Positions 46,617 through 55,308 of a stretch of DNA of 64,000 bases are shown piece after piece (position 1 is the first letter of the stretch; each line of letters begins with the position of its first letter). The DNA is taken from assembly GCA_035380045.1 (NCBI GenBank), contig DAOSWM010000009.1:1-64000 (forward strand), in the 5' to 3' direction. Origin of the DNA: DAOSWM01 sp035380045. GTDB lineage: Bacteria; Bacteroidota; Bacteroidia; Bacteroidales; Tenuifilaceae. Under the pieces are notes generated by a model. It did no database searches. It saw nothing but the letters and a program-made list of their open reading frames with translations, and was not told where the DNA came from. The position numbers and the translations under genes were made by a program.

Positions 46617-47555
46617 ATGGAACAAATAATTGAACCGGTAAGCAAAGAGCTGCTCGAGAGTGAATTAACTCCAGAAAAGTTTGTGCGGGAAACCAACAAT
46701 GGTGGAAATATCCTTTATATAATTACTGCCCACGACTCGCCCAACATTATGCGGGAAATTGGACGTTTGCGTGAACTCAGCTTCCGCAGCGCAGGCGGCG
46801 GTACCGGAAAAGAGATTGATATAGACAAGTACGACACCTCCGAGAATCCCTACAAACAGCTTATTGTCTGGGATCCAAAGGATAAGGAGATTTTGGGTGG
46901 CTACCGTTTCCACATTATCGACCCTGCCAAGGGCGAGGAGATGCACCTTTCAACCACTGCCCTTTTCAACTTCTCCGACACGTTTAAGAAAGAGTACCTT
47001 CCATACCTTATTGAATTGGGACGTTCATTCGTTCAACCTCGTTACCAATCGGCTCAGCGCCGTGAAAAGGGGCTGTATGCCCTCGACAATTTGTGGGACG
47101 GACTTGGTGCCCTGGTTGTGCGTTATCCCGGAATAAAATACTTTTTTGGAAAAGTAACCATGTACCGCAGCTACAACCAGAATGCACGCGATCTGCTGCT
47201 TTACTTTCTTGAGAAATATTTCCCAGATACCGAGAAACTTGTTACCCCTATCAACCCAATGATAATTGAGTACGATAAGGAAAAAATGCAATCAATTTTT
47301 ACAGGAAAAGATTACAAGGAGGATTACAAAATTCTTTCCAAAGAAATTAGGGCACTAGGTGAAAATATTCCGCCGCTTATTAACTCGTACATGAATATCA
47401 GCCCATCAATGAAAGTTTTTGGAACTATTGTTAACCCATACTTTGGCGATGTGGAAGAAACCGGAATTATGATTACCATTTCCGATATTTACTATAACAA
47501 GGTTGACCGCCATATTTTTTCGTTTTTTAAGAAACGATTCAAGCACGCACAGTAA
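46617..47555 (+). CDS. glsB: GNAT-type N-acyltransferase (probable glycine-lipid GlsB)
   Basis: This 312-aa protein is of the ornithine-lipid synthase (OlsB-like) GNAT group, which transfers a 3-hydroxyacyl chain from acyl carrier protein to an amino acid. Visible markers are RLRELSFRSAGGGTGKEID near 50, GGYRFHIID near 98 and the family box YLIELGRSFVQPRYQ near 135. It follows the O-acyltransferase by 54 nt and ends at a strong terminator. With its neighbour it should make N-acylated, then O-acylated, glycine lipids of the membrane; the amino acid used is inferred from Bacteroides. Confidence 0.78.
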   Translation: MEQIIEPVSKELLESELTPEKFVRETNNGGNILYIITAHDSPNIMREIGRLRELSFRSAGGGTGKEIDIDKYDTSENPYKQLIVWDPKDKEILGGYRFHIIDPAKGEEMHLSTTALFNFSDTFKKEYLPYLIELGRSFVQPRYQSAQRREKGLYALDNLWDGLGALVVRYPGIKYFFGKVTMYRSYNQNARDLLLYFLEKYFPDTEKLVTPINPMIIEYDKEKMQSIFTGKDYKEDYKILSKEIRALGENIPPLINSYMNISPSMKVFGTIVNPYFGDVEETGIMITISDIYYNKVDRHIFSFFKKRFKHAQ

Positions 47556-47557
47556 AG

Positions 47558-47586
47558 AAAAGGCTCGCAAAATGCGAGCCTTTTTA
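47558..47586. terminator. Bidirectional intrinsic terminator
   Basis: GGCTCGC (47562-47568) and GCGAGCC (47574-47580) pair around AAAAT, with A-rich DNA before and T5 after. It ends the acyltransferase operon and, on the other strand, the exported protein gene at 47604. Confidence 0.9.
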
Positions 47587-47603
47587 GTGATTTGAAATCA
47601 ATG

Positions 47604-48092
47604 CTATTCTTTAGTGGCCTCCTCAAAAACTTTCTCGAATTCCTCCTTGCGCTTATCAAGCGTTTCCCTACCTTCGCACGAGCTACGCTTCTCGGAGTAC
47701 TCCTGCTCGCGTTTCTGGTAATCGACCAAATCCTTTCCCTTTAACACACCCTTGCTTTTTGCTTTTAGCAAGGTGTAGGAGTAGCTATCGAGAAGTTCGC
47801 AGGCACGGTCGAGATTCACTGACTTGTGGAAGTAAATATCGATGAGGTTAATAATTGCATCGAGGCGCATTTCGGCATACTTGCGTACCTCAACACCTTC
47901 GGGAATATTGTTCAACACAACCTCGAAGCTCTGCGCTGATTCCTTATACTCACCCTTTCGTAGCTTCCTTTCACCATTGGCGAATGCCAACTCTGCTGCC
48001 CGGGCTGTTTCCTTAATTTGTGCAAAAGTTGCAATTGGAAAAATGGTTGAAAGAGCCAGTAATCCAAGAATTATTCTTTTCATTGGTTTCAT
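47604..48092 (-). CDS. Small exported helical protein
   Basis: This is a 162-aa protein. Residues 1-24 form a signal peptide ending IATFA. The mature part is charged and helical; FANGERKLRKGEYKESAQSFEVVL resembles one TPR unit and the last third (KREQEYSEKRSSCEGRETLDKRKEEFEKVF) is a likely coiled coil with one cysteine. The function is unknown. An exact -7 element, TATATTTG (48119-48126, minus strand), precedes it. Confidence 0.7.
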   Translation of the reverse strand: MKPMKRIILGLLALSTIFPIATFAQIKETARAAELAFANGERKLRKGEYKESAQSFEVVLNNIPEGVEVRKYAEMRLDAIINLIDIYFHKSVNLDRACELLDSYSYTLLKAKSKGVLKGKDLVDYQKREQEYSEKRSSCEGRETLDKRKEEFEKVFEEATKE

Positions 48093-48118
48093 TTTTTATG
48101 GTTAGCTAATCGTTTTCT

Positions 48119-48126
48119 CAAATATA
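48119..48126 (-). promoter_or_regulatory. -7 element of the small exported protein
   Basis: TATATTTG on the minus strand, 27 bp upstream of the start at 48092. Confidence 0.5.
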
Positions 48127-48206
48127 GTCTTATTGGAAACAAGTTTAGTGCCAAGTTATAAAAATTGTAACACCACTTGGGAAAAAAGAGTGTATCATAC
48201 TGAAAT

Positions 48207-50105
48207 CTAGTATGCCCGTTGGTTTCTCCCTTCAATAAAGTTAATAAACGATGTGTTAACCACTTTGTTCCCTCCAGGAGTTGGGTAGTTACCGGTAAAG
48301 TACCAGTCGCCCTTGTCGTTGGGGCAAGAAGCGTGAAGGTTCTCGATGGTTTGGAAAACTATTCGAACCTCTGCCTTCATTCCATGGGGTGTTAGTAGCT
48401 CGGCTATCTTGTCGGAAATTTGATCGGGGGTAAATGGCTTGTAGATATCTCTAACGTAGTTTATCATCTCCTCCTTTGGTAAATTCTGCTGCGCTTTACA
48501 CTTTCGGTACACGTTGTTAATCACGCTTTCTTGCCCAGTTTCTTTTAGCAGCGCAATGGCTGCACGGAAAGCAACAAAATCGCCCAGCTTAGCCATGTCG
48601 ATTCCGTAGCAGTCGGGGTAACGAATTTGTGGCGACGATGAAACTACAACAATTCGCTTGGGGTTTAGCCTGTCGAGGATTCGCAGAATGCTTTCGCGCA
48701 GGGTTGTTCCCCGCACAATGGAATCGTCAATTACCACGAGGTTATCCTCATTCTCACGGATTGTTCCGTAGGTAATATCGTACACGTGGCCCACGAGATC
48801 GTCACGTCCTTTATCCTGAGTAATAAAGGTTCGGAGCTTAACGTCCTTCACCGCAATTTTTTCTACCCGGGGTCGTGAAGCGATTATGCTTTCAATGTCG
48901 GTTTCAGTTAAGGATCCGTTCTTAGTTTTAATTAGCGCTGACTTCTCCTTCAGCATGTAGTCCTCAATCCCCTTTAGCATTCCGTAGAACGCAACCTCTG
49001 CTGTGTTTGGGATGAAAGAGAAAACGGTATTCGCCAGATCGAAATCGATCGATTTCAGAATCTGCGGTGTAAGAAGTTCGCCCAGGTGAATACGTTCGCG
49101 GTAAATATCGCGATCGGTTCCACGAGAAAAGTAAATTCTTTCGAAGCTACACGAGCTTCTGGCTTGGGGAACTCGTACCTCCTCCATGCTAACATCGCCG
49201 TTGCGCTTTACAATAAGCGCGTAACCTGGAGTTACCTCCTTCACTTCATCGGTGCTAACATTTAAAACGGTTTGTATAACAGGGCGCTCCGATGCCACAA
49301 CAACCACCTCGTCATCGGCATAGTAGAATGCCGGGCGGATGCCCCAAGGGTCGCGGTACACGAATGCATCACCGTGACCAACCATTCCAGCCATGGCGTA
49401 ACCACCGTCGAAATCCTTGCTGGCTACCTCAAGAATTTTTTTCAAATCGATGCTATCGGCAATAAGCGTGCTAATGGCTTTGTTGTCGTGCCCCTCATTC
49501 TTATACTGACGGAAAAGTCGCTGGTTCTCCTCATCGAGGAAGTGCCCAAACTTCTCGAGAACGGTAACCGTATCGGAAAAATCCTTGGGGTGCTGCCCTA
49601 ACTCGATTAACTTCCGGAAAAGCTCGTCGACATTGGTAAGGTTGAAGTTCCCTGCCATTACGAGGGTTCGCGACTTCCAGTTGTTCTCCCGCATAACAGG
49701 GTGAACGTACTCAATGGAGTTGTTTCCGAAAGTTCCGTAGCGCAGATGCCCTAGGTAAAGGTTTGCCGCAAACGGCAAGTTTTCACGAGCCCATGCCGGA
49801 TCGTTCACCTGTTCTCTGGTTGCAAATTCGGATGAGAACCCATTGTAAATCGATTCAAACACATCACGTATGGACGAATCGGAGTTACTGCGTACACGAT
49901 CGATATACCGTTTACCTGGTGCCAAATTGAGCTTAATGCTGGCAACACCGGCTCCATCCTGCCCACGGTTGTGCTGCTTCTCCATTAGAAGATACAACTT
50001 CTGCAAACCCCACATCCAGGAACCGTACTTCAAATGGTAGTGCTCAAGCGGCTTTAGGAGCCTTATCAGGGCAATTCCACACTCATGCTTTACTTCATCA
50101 ATCAT
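48207..50105 (-). CDS. Amidophosphoribosyltransferase-like protein, long form
   Basis: This is a 632-aa protein: an N-terminal class II glutamine amidotransferase followed by a type I phosphoribosyltransferase domain, as in PurF, which makes phosphoribosylamine from PRPP and glutamine. The presumed nucleophile is Cys9 in HECGIAL, so eight residues would have to be removed to free it. MEKQHNRGQDGAGVASI and NLYLGHLRYGTFG follow. The PRPP loop VIDDSIVRGTTLRES is near 425. It is about 130 residues longer than standard PurF, with an extended region around residues 25-60 and a longer C-terminus. It may be the purine enzyme or a paralogue; no other purine genes are here. A weak inverted repeat spans the stop. 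Confidence 0.8.
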   Translation of the reverse strand: MIDEVKHECGIALIRLLKPLEHYHLKYGSWMWGLQKLYLLMEKQHNRGQDGAGVASIKLNLAPGKRYIDRVRSNSDSSIRDVFESIYNGFSSEFATREQVNDPAWARENLPFAANLYLGHLRYGTFGNNSIEYVHPVMRENNWKSRTLVMAGNFNLTNVDELFRKLIELGQHPKDFSDTVTVLEKFGHFLDEENQRLFRQYKNEGHDNKAISTLIADSIDLKKILEVASKDFDGGYAMAGMVGHGDAFVYRDPWGIRPAFYYADDEVVVVASERPVIQTVLNVSTDEVKEVTPGYALIVKRNGDVSMEEVRVPQARSSCSFERIYFSRGTDRDIYRERIHLGELLTPQILKSIDFDLANTVFSFIPNTAEVAFYGMLKGIEDYMLKEKSALIKTKNGSLTETDIESIIASRPRVEKIAVKDVKLRTFITQDKGRDDLVGHVYDITYGTIRENEDNLVVIDDSIVRGTTLRESILRILDRLNPKRIVVVSSSPQIRYPDCYGIDMAKLGDFVAFRAAIALLKETGQESVINNVYRKCKAQQNLPKEEMINYVRDIYKPFTPDQISDKIAELLTPHGMKAEVRIVFQTIENLHASCPNDKGDWYFTGNYPTPGGNKVVNTSFINFIEGRNQRAY

Positions 50106-50232
50106 ACTGACTAACAGTGTTTTGTGCAAATAAAAAAGGGTACTCAGCGAAGCCAAATACCCTTAACGTATTTTGATATTACCTTTTTTACAATTTGGGA
50201 CCTAACAATTTTCATTAGCATAATCTCAGCAT

Positions 50233-50691
50233 CTATTCAAGTGGCGGAAAATTTATCCATTCTGGGACTATAAATGCTTTTGGATACTTCCCCTGAAGTG
50301 ATTTGTGTAACTTCAGCGCTTCGTCGCGGGTTCTAAAATCGCCCACTGAAACTTTATAGTATGGGCTATCAAAACTTCGGTAAACTGCAATCCCCGGATG
50401 ATTCTCCATAAACTCCATCATCACCTCCTCGGACTCGCTACGTGCACGCTGGCCCAAATCGAAGTAGAGCCGTATTCTGTAGCCCTGCATGCCAGGATTT
50501 GAGGCATTCTCAAGGTAATAGGCATTGAAGAGTTTTGTGATGCCTTCACTCTGGTAGATATTTACTTTTGCCCCGTTGGGAGAATATGATTGCAGATTGT
50601 AAAAAATGCCGTACTCCTCTTGTGCTCCAACTGCCAACGAAAACATTGAAAGTGCAAGAAAAAAGAATATATTTTTGGCTGGAAACGACAT
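50233..50691 (-). CDS. Exported SPOR-domain protein
   Basis: This is a 152-aa protein. It has a signal peptide (1-23, ending VGA) and a short linker with YSPNGAKVNIYQSEGI. A SPOR domain (about 60-145) contains GYRIRLYFDLGQRARSE, YKVSVGDFRTRDEALKLHKSL and KAFIVPEWI. SPOR domains bind denuded peptidoglycan glycans, often at the septum. The ATG at 50691 is forced: the in-frame upstream start at 50712 lies inside the -7 promoter element. Confidence 0.85.
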   Translation of the reverse strand: MSFPAKNIFFFLALSMFSLAVGAQEEYGIFYNLQSYSPNGAKVNIYQSEGITKLFNAYYLENASNPGMQGYRIRLYFDLGQRARSESEEVMMEFMENHPGIAVYRSFDSPYYKVSVGDFRTRDEALKLHKSLQGKYPKAFIVPEWINFPPLE

Positions 50692-50711
50692 TTGGCTGAA
50701 TTTTAAGAGCA

Positions 50712-50743
50712 CAAATTTACAACTTTTTTATTCTAATTTCAAA
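50712..50743 (-). promoter_or_regulatory. Promoter of the SPOR gene
   Basis: On the minus strand TTTG (50740-50743), a 20-nt spacer and TAAATTTG (50712-50719) match consensus in both elements. The predicted leader is only about 15 nt. Confidence 0.7.
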
Positions 50744-50790
50744 CTCATCAGGAATCCATAGGAGCAACAGGTAACGCTAAAGAACCGAAG

Positions 50791-51261
50791 CTACAACGTA
50801 TTGGCTAGCTCTTTGAACGATTGGCGTTGAACGCTAAGTTTTTTTCGGACTGGGAATGAGCGACCTTTAATGTATCCCTCCACCTCGATTTTATCGAGCA
50901 AATCGTCAACTCCTCCCGTTGCCAGCCTAAAGGCATCGGCTAGCGTACGCAACTCAATTTCAACGGGAACTGTGTAGGTTTGCTTGGTTTGCGGCTGCAA
51001 CTTAATATTTTCAGACATTCTAAAAACTCCTAGCTCTCGCTCCTTCAGCCACGCTTTAAATTCAATTTTAGTTATGGTAATCTTTCGCTTATTCGGGTTG
51101 TCAACTTCCACATCGAGATTAAGCAGCACGATGTTTTTTTTAATTCCTCGTAGCTGAACCTTCCCGATGCTACTTATGCTTATATCGCTTACTTTCCCAC
51201 AACTTGTAAAAAGCACTACAAGCACAAAAAGAGCGAAAAATTTTACGTTTTTACTATTCAT
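50791..51261 (-). CDS. LEA-type-2-like lipoprotein
   Basis: This is a 156-aa protein starting MNSKNVKFFALFVLVVLFTSCG, with lipobox cysteine 21. The mature region has the pattern of the water-stress/LEA_2 fold: IVLLNLDVEVDNPNKRKITITKIEFKAW, then the polar VPVEIELRTLADAF. The role is unknown; similar small lipoproteins are common in this phylum. The ATG at 51261 fits the signal peptide; a GTG-like extension upstream does not. Confidence 0.75.
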   Translation of the reverse strand: MNSKNVKFFALFVLVVLFTSCGKVSDISISSIGKVQLRGIKKNIVLLNLDVEVDNPNKRKITITKIEFKAWLKERELGVFRMSENIKLQPQTKQTYTVPVEIELRTLADAFRLATGGVDDLLDKIEVEGYIKGRSFPVRKKLSVQRQSFKELANTL

Positions 51262-51320
51262 CACACCAAAAACTATCTTCCACACAACACGTTTCTCTTT
51301 TATCGATTACACAAATAATG

Positions 51321-51343
51321 CCATAAACCTTTATAGTTTATGG
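51321..51343. repeat. Inverted repeat between yebC and the LEA lipoprotein gene
   Basis: CCATAAAC (51321-51328) and GTTTATGG (51336-51343) form a perfect 8-bp stem with a 7-nt loop, 31 bp past the yebC stop. No T-run follows on the minus strand, so a terminator is uncertain; an attenuator or mRNA end is possible. Confidence 0.45.
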
Positions 51344-51374
51344 CGAAGAAGTTAAGAATTATTAATTTTTTGCT

Positions 51375-52124
51375 TTAGCTGTTCTCCTCCATAGCATTGG
51401 CCAGCTCATCGGTCATCTCGATGTTGTGGTAAACGTTCTGCACATCATCATTATCCTCAAAATCATCAATTAACCTTAAAACCTTTAGGGCAGAGTTAAC
51501 TTCCAGGTTCTTATAATCGTTTGGGATACGTTGCAAGCTAGAGTTCTCGGGTTCAATGTTCATTTCTTCCAGCTTCTTCTGCATTCTTCCAAAATCCTCC
51601 ATTGCGGTATACACAACAAAGCTATCGTCGTTAACCTCAATTTCTTCGGCTCCAGCATCGATAAGTTCCAGCTCCAGCTCGTCCTGCTCAATATCGACTT
51701 TTGGGAGAGTGAACACTCCTTTCCTGTCGAACAGGAAGCTCAAAGAGCCGTTGGTGCCAAGGCTTCCACCGCGTTTTGTGAAGATTGAACGAATGAAGCT
51801 AACTGTACGGTTGTTGTTGTCGGTTAAGCACTCGATAAAAATGCCTACACCATCGGGTCCGTAGCCCTCAAAAGTTAATTCATGCAAATTATCCCCCTCA
51901 CTTTCGGCCTTGTTTATTGCACGAAGCAAAGTATCCTTGGGCATATTTGCTCCTTTTGCGTTGCTAATGGCAGTACGCAAGCGGGCATTCCCTTCCGGGT
52001 CGGAGCCACCCTCCTTTACAGCAACAGTAATTTCTTTAATGATACGACTGAAGATTTTCGAACGCTTTGCGTCGAGAGCTCCCTTTTTGCGCTTAATGGT
52101 TGACCATTTATTGTGTCCTGACAT
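51375..52124 (-). CDS. yebC: YebC/PmpR family protein
   Basis: This 249-aa cytosolic protein begins MSGHNKWSTIKRKKGALDAKRSKIF and contains GANMPKDTLLRAINKA near 53 and YEGYGPDGVGIFIECLTDNNNRT near 80, all diagnostic. Family members have been described as transcription regulators and, more recently, as factors that help ribosomes through difficult proline-containing stretches. The ATG at 52124 gives the canonical N-terminus; the longer frame upstream does not. Confidence 0.92.
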   Translation of the reverse strand: MSGHNKWSTIKRKKGALDAKRSKIFSRIIKEITVAVKEGGSDPEGNARLRTAISNAKGANMPKDTLLRAINKAESEGDNLHELTFEGYGPDGVGIFIECLTDNNNRTVSFIRSIFTKRGGSLGTNGSLSFLFDRKGVFTLPKVDIEQDELELELIDAGAEEIEVNDDSFVVYTAMEDFGRMQKKLEEMNIEPENSSLQRIPNDYKNLEVNSALKVLRLIDDFEDNDDVQNVYHNIEMTDELANAMEENS

Positions 52125-52210
52125 AGTGTTGAGAGTATTTATATTTTTCAAATTCACATTAATGCGTTGCAAATTTAGCCAATTTTTGCAGAAATTCTAC
52201 ATTACTAAAA

Positions 52211-52966
52211 CTAACCTATCCCATACTGCTCGAAAAGTTTGAAGAGCGAATCCTTTTTCCGGAACGAAACGGGAACCGTGGAACCATCCTTTAGGATAAG
52301 CATCCCACCCTCCGATTTATGGTACCTGTTAATGTATGTAACGTTAACTATATGGCTTTGGTGACACCTGAAGAAACCAAGATTTAATAGAGCCTCCTCG
52401 AAATGTTTGATATTTTGGGAAACAGTGACCCTTTTGCCACTTTGTAGTAAAAAATGGGAGTAAGCACCATCGGATTCTATTCTTACTACCTCCGATGTAT
52501 TTATAAGATGAATATCGTCACTGGTGCGCAGCACGATTCGTTTTTCGAGTTTGGAGTTACTGGAAATGTTGTGTAGAAGTGTCATTAGCTCCAGCTGGTT
52601 CCCCTTATCTCCAATATCTTTTCTTGCTTTACTTACTGCATCTCGAAATTCAATGGGATTAATTGGTTTTAGTATATAATCAACGGCACTGAATCTAAAA
52701 GCCTGAACGGCAAACTGATCAAAAGCAGTAATGAAGATTACCCTAAAAAATGGACTCTCAAATGATTTTACCACATCGAAGCCTGTTCCGTCGGTTAATT
52801 CAATATCAAGGAGCACTAAATCGGGTTTAAGGCTGCTAATGCTGGCCACCGAGTCCTTTACCGAATGCGCAAATCCTAGTAACTCTATGGTAGGGAAAAA
52901 TTCATTCAGGTAGGTGCAAATTATTTCAATAGTTGCAGGTTCATCATCAACAATAAACACTTTCAT
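52211..52966 (-). CDS. LytTR-family response regulator
   Basis: This is a 251-aa regulator. The receiver domain (1-125) has FIVDDEPATIEII, phospho-acceptor LVLLDIELTDGTGFD and lysine motif YILKPINPIEFRD. The LytTR DNA-binding domain (about 145-245) has KRIVLRTSDDIHLINTSEVVRIES and FRCHQSHIVNVTYI. It lies 20 nt downstream of the TPR kinase gene and forms an operon with it. Confidence 0.9.
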   Translation of the reverse strand: MKVFIVDDEPATIEIICTYLNEFFPTIELLGFAHSVKDSVASISSLKPDLVLLDIELTDGTGFDVVKSFESPFFRVIFITAFDQFAVQAFRFSAVDYILKPINPIEFRDAVSKARKDIGDKGNQLELMTLLHNISSNSKLEKRIVLRTSDDIHLINTSEVVRIESDGAYSHFLLQSGKRVTVSQNIKHFEEALLNLGFFRCHQSHIVNVTYINRYHKSEGGMLILKDGSTVPVSFRKKDSLFKLFEQYGIG

Positions 52967-52986
52967 GGCAATGTGAGTGGTTTTGG

Positions 52987-54975
52987 CTATTTGTACTCAT
53001 TATCGTTAAAAAGTAACGGAAGGGTAATAAGGATGCTTGTGCCCTTCTCGTTACTGGGTATATCTTCGTACTCGACCATAGCTTTTGTTTTGAACCTTTT
53101 ATTAAGAAGGTCTAACCTTTCTCGAGTAATTTGCGTAGCAACCGACTTATGCGTTCCCTCTTTTCTTGTTGGTGTAGAACTAATTCCCACGCCATTGTCT
53201 TTCACCCTACAGCAGAGTTGCCCATTATCCTCAATGAAGTTAACCTGTAGCAACCCTCCAGTTGAATCCTTCGCAAAACCATGAATTATGGCATTTTCAA
53301 CAAAAGGTTGAATGATTAGAGGGGGGACTAAAATATCTGCTGGGTCGTCGTTTAAATTTATGTTTAGGGTATGGGTGAATAGATTCGGGAACCTTTTCTT
53401 CTGAAGATCCAGAAATAGGTTTATGGCCTCAATTTCTTTCTCAAGTGAAACCAAATTGTTTCGGGAACTATCAAGAATAAACCTGATGAAATTTGAGAAA
53501 TTTGCTACCTGGGTTGCCGCCTCCATTTTTTCAGAACGTAGTATAAGATTCTGAATTGTTGAAAGGGAGTTGAACAGAAAGTGAGGGTTCATTTGAGAGC
53601 GTAAGAGCTTGTGTTCAAGCAGCAGCTGCTTCCGTTTCGCCTCCTGTTTGCTGCTCCAAATCCAAGTTGCTCCAAGCAAAACTAGCAGCACTAAAAGCAC
53701 AGAAACTGAAGTTAGCATTATGGTTTTCAGTCTATTCTTGTTTTCGAGCACTTCCGACTGGCTCTCCAGGTACCTAATCTCCTCATTCTTCTTCTCGTCC
53801 TGAAAAACTGCTTCGAGACGAGAAATTTCTTTCTGCTTATCGATTGACATGATGCTATCGTTAATAATCATGTACTGCTGGTGGTTCTTGAAAGCTTCCT
53901 TGTAGTTACCAAGCTCCGAATACGCTTTGGAAAGATGTTTGTACGCGTAACGTTGATTAACAAGAGCCTCGGATTTAACTGCCTCGGCAAGTTGAAGCTT
54001 GGCGTATGTTATTGCTTCAGTAAAGTTATTTGTGGCCATGGCTAAATCTGCAAGGTTTCCATAAACCAATGCTAAACCCTGCCGGTTTCCAACCTTCCTC
54101 AAATTATTAATTGCATTAATAAAATGCCTTTGAGCAACCTCAAAGTTTCCCAACCTTTTTTCTAGTACGCCAAGGTTGGAGTTAATAAGCCCAATATTAG
54201 CATAAAGTTTATTTTCAATACAAAAATTGAGTGCGGCGTGGTAAAATGGCCTGGCTTCATCGAACCGTCCCGAAGAGTTCAAGAGGTTTGCTAATGTAAT
54301 ACTTGAAATTGCGATGCCCCTGTTGTTCCCATTTTTTTTGTGTAGCTCTAACGCTTTTTGCACGTACTCGTATGCTTTATCAACATCACCAAGCTCTTGG
54401 TAGATGTTCCCTGTATTTGTGTAAAATATTGCAACACTCACCGAATCGCCACTTGCACAAGCGATACTTTGAGCCCGCTGGTAGGTTTCAAGCGCCTCCT
54501 TGTACAATCCCTTCTTTTTTTGAGCAACTCCTAAAGAGTTTAAAATTAGAACAACATCTTTTGAAAACGAAGAGGGATTTAGTTCTTTGTAACCCTGGGT
54601 AATGTTAATGGCAACATTAAGCTCATTTATGGCTTTCTCAGATTCACCAGCATTTGTATAGAACACCCCCAGCCCCCTATGAGCTAGTGCCGCTTGTTGC
54701 TGCAACCACAAGGGCAAATCCTTTGATAATTTAATATTTATCAAATACTCTTCGTAATACTTAAGGGCACCGTTAAATAAGCCACAGGCTGAATCGGGAT
54801 TAACCTCAATAAGCTGCTCCCCTCTTTTTACCATCGATTCAACTTTGGTTGAATCCGAATTGGCTACAGCAACTGTTTGTTCATTTGCTGGTTTACAGGA
54901 AAACTGAAAAGTAAGCACCAGAATAAGCACCCCAATTAGCACTTCGTTAGCACGTAGGGCTTGTTGTATTTTCAT
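52987..54975 (-). CDS. Lipobox-bearing TPR sensor histidine kinase
   Basis: This is a 662-aa kinase. The N-terminus ends in a lipobox-like LTFQFSCK (Cys27). Residues 70-390 are a TPR array (units such as LNSLGVAQKKKGLYKEALETYQRA and KHLSKAYSELGNYKEAFKNHQQY). A coiled coil and one helix (about 412-434) follow. The LytS-type kinase core has RSQMNPHFLFNSLSTIQNL near 455 (phospho-histidine), PLIIQPFVENAIIHGF near 550 and VKDNGVGIS near 590. The TPR part should be periplasmic and the catalytic part cytosolic. It faces the PKD-barrel-caspase genes across a 333-bp intergenic region. Confidence 0.88.
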   Translation of the reverse strand: MKIQQALRANEVLIGVLILVLTFQFSCKPANEQTVAVANSDSTKVESMVKRGEQLIEVNPDSACGLFNGALKYYEEYLINIKLSKDLPLWLQQQAALAHRGLGVFYTNAGESEKAINELNVAINITQGYKELNPSSFSKDVVLILNSLGVAQKKKGLYKEALETYQRAQSIACASGDSVSVAIFYTNTGNIYQELGDVDKAYEYVQKALELHKKNGNNRGIAISSITLANLLNSSGRFDEARPFYHAALNFCIENKLYANIGLINSNLGVLEKRLGNFEVAQRHFINAINNLRKVGNRQGLALVYGNLADLAMATNNFTEAITYAKLQLAEAVKSEALVNQRYAYKHLSKAYSELGNYKEAFKNHQQYMIINDSIMSIDKQKEISRLEAVFQDEKKNEEIRYLESQSEVLENKNRLKTIMLTSVSVLLVLLVLLGATWIWSSKQEAKRKQLLLEHKLLRSQMNPHFLFNSLSTIQNLILRSEKMEAATQVANFSNFIRFILDSSRNNLVSLEKEIEAINLFLDLQKKRFPNLFTHTLNINLNDDPADILVPPLIIQPFVENAIIHGFAKDSTGGLLQVNFIEDNGQLCCRVKDNGVGISSTPTRKEGTHKSVATQITRERLDLLNKRFKTKAMVEYEDIPSNEKGTSILITLPLLFNDNEYK

Positions 54976-55084
54976 ATTGTAAAAATATACAATTTTTCTA
55001 TAATCTATTTGATTATTAGTCTGCTTTGTTGTAAATTGTACATATTATTTATCCCATTTTTTTGCTTTTTTCTTGTTTTTCTTA

Positions 55085-55116
55085 TGCCTTTCGCCTTTAC
55101 TGCCTTTCGCCTTTAC
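55085..55116. repeat. Exact tandem duplication of a 16-mer
   Basis: TGCCTTTCGCCTTTAC occurs at 55085-55100 and again at 55101-55116, giving four GCCTTT cores at 55086, 55093, 55102 and 55109. Direct repeats are the usual form of LytTR operators, so this is a candidate site for the adjacent regulator; it is about 80-110 bp upstream of the -7 element at 55197. Confidence 0.7.
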
Positions 55117-55196
55117 GAATTTCGATTTGTTAAATACGCTTTTAAATAATTAGCAGACGGTTGTTAATTAGACATGCAGCCTAAATTTCAACCTCA

Positions 55197-55204
55197 TAAC
55201 TTTG
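55197..55204 (+). promoter_or_regulatory. -7 element of the PKD-barrel-caspase operon
   Basis: TAACTTTG matches TAnnTTTG exactly, about 105 bp before the ATG at 55309. I see no good TTG at -33, which would fit a promoter needing an activator. Confidence 0.5.
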
Positions 55205-55308
55205 TATATAGAGAGGTGTGCTATTAAAAAAACCTCGTAAAAAAACAGTTGTTTTTAAAAGTTTACTGTATAACAAACCCGAACTTAACCTAAAAAAAAC
55301 CAAACCCT

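Larger units (their letters stand above)
54976..55308. other. Divergent intergenic region with tandem repeat and long leader
   Basis: This 333-bp stretch holds the presumed promoters of the TPR kinase (left) and the PKD-caspase operon (right). It contains an exact tandem 16-bp duplication and a -7 element. The roughly 100-nt leader of the right operon can form small hairpins (GAGGT/ACCTC at about 55212-55236). No gene is seen. Confidence 0.6.

Noticed and set aside
48196..48214. Terminator at the end of the amidophosphoribosyltransferase-like gene
   Set aside because: CATACT/AGTATG pair over only 6 bp and the T-run starts 8 bp later, too weak to list.
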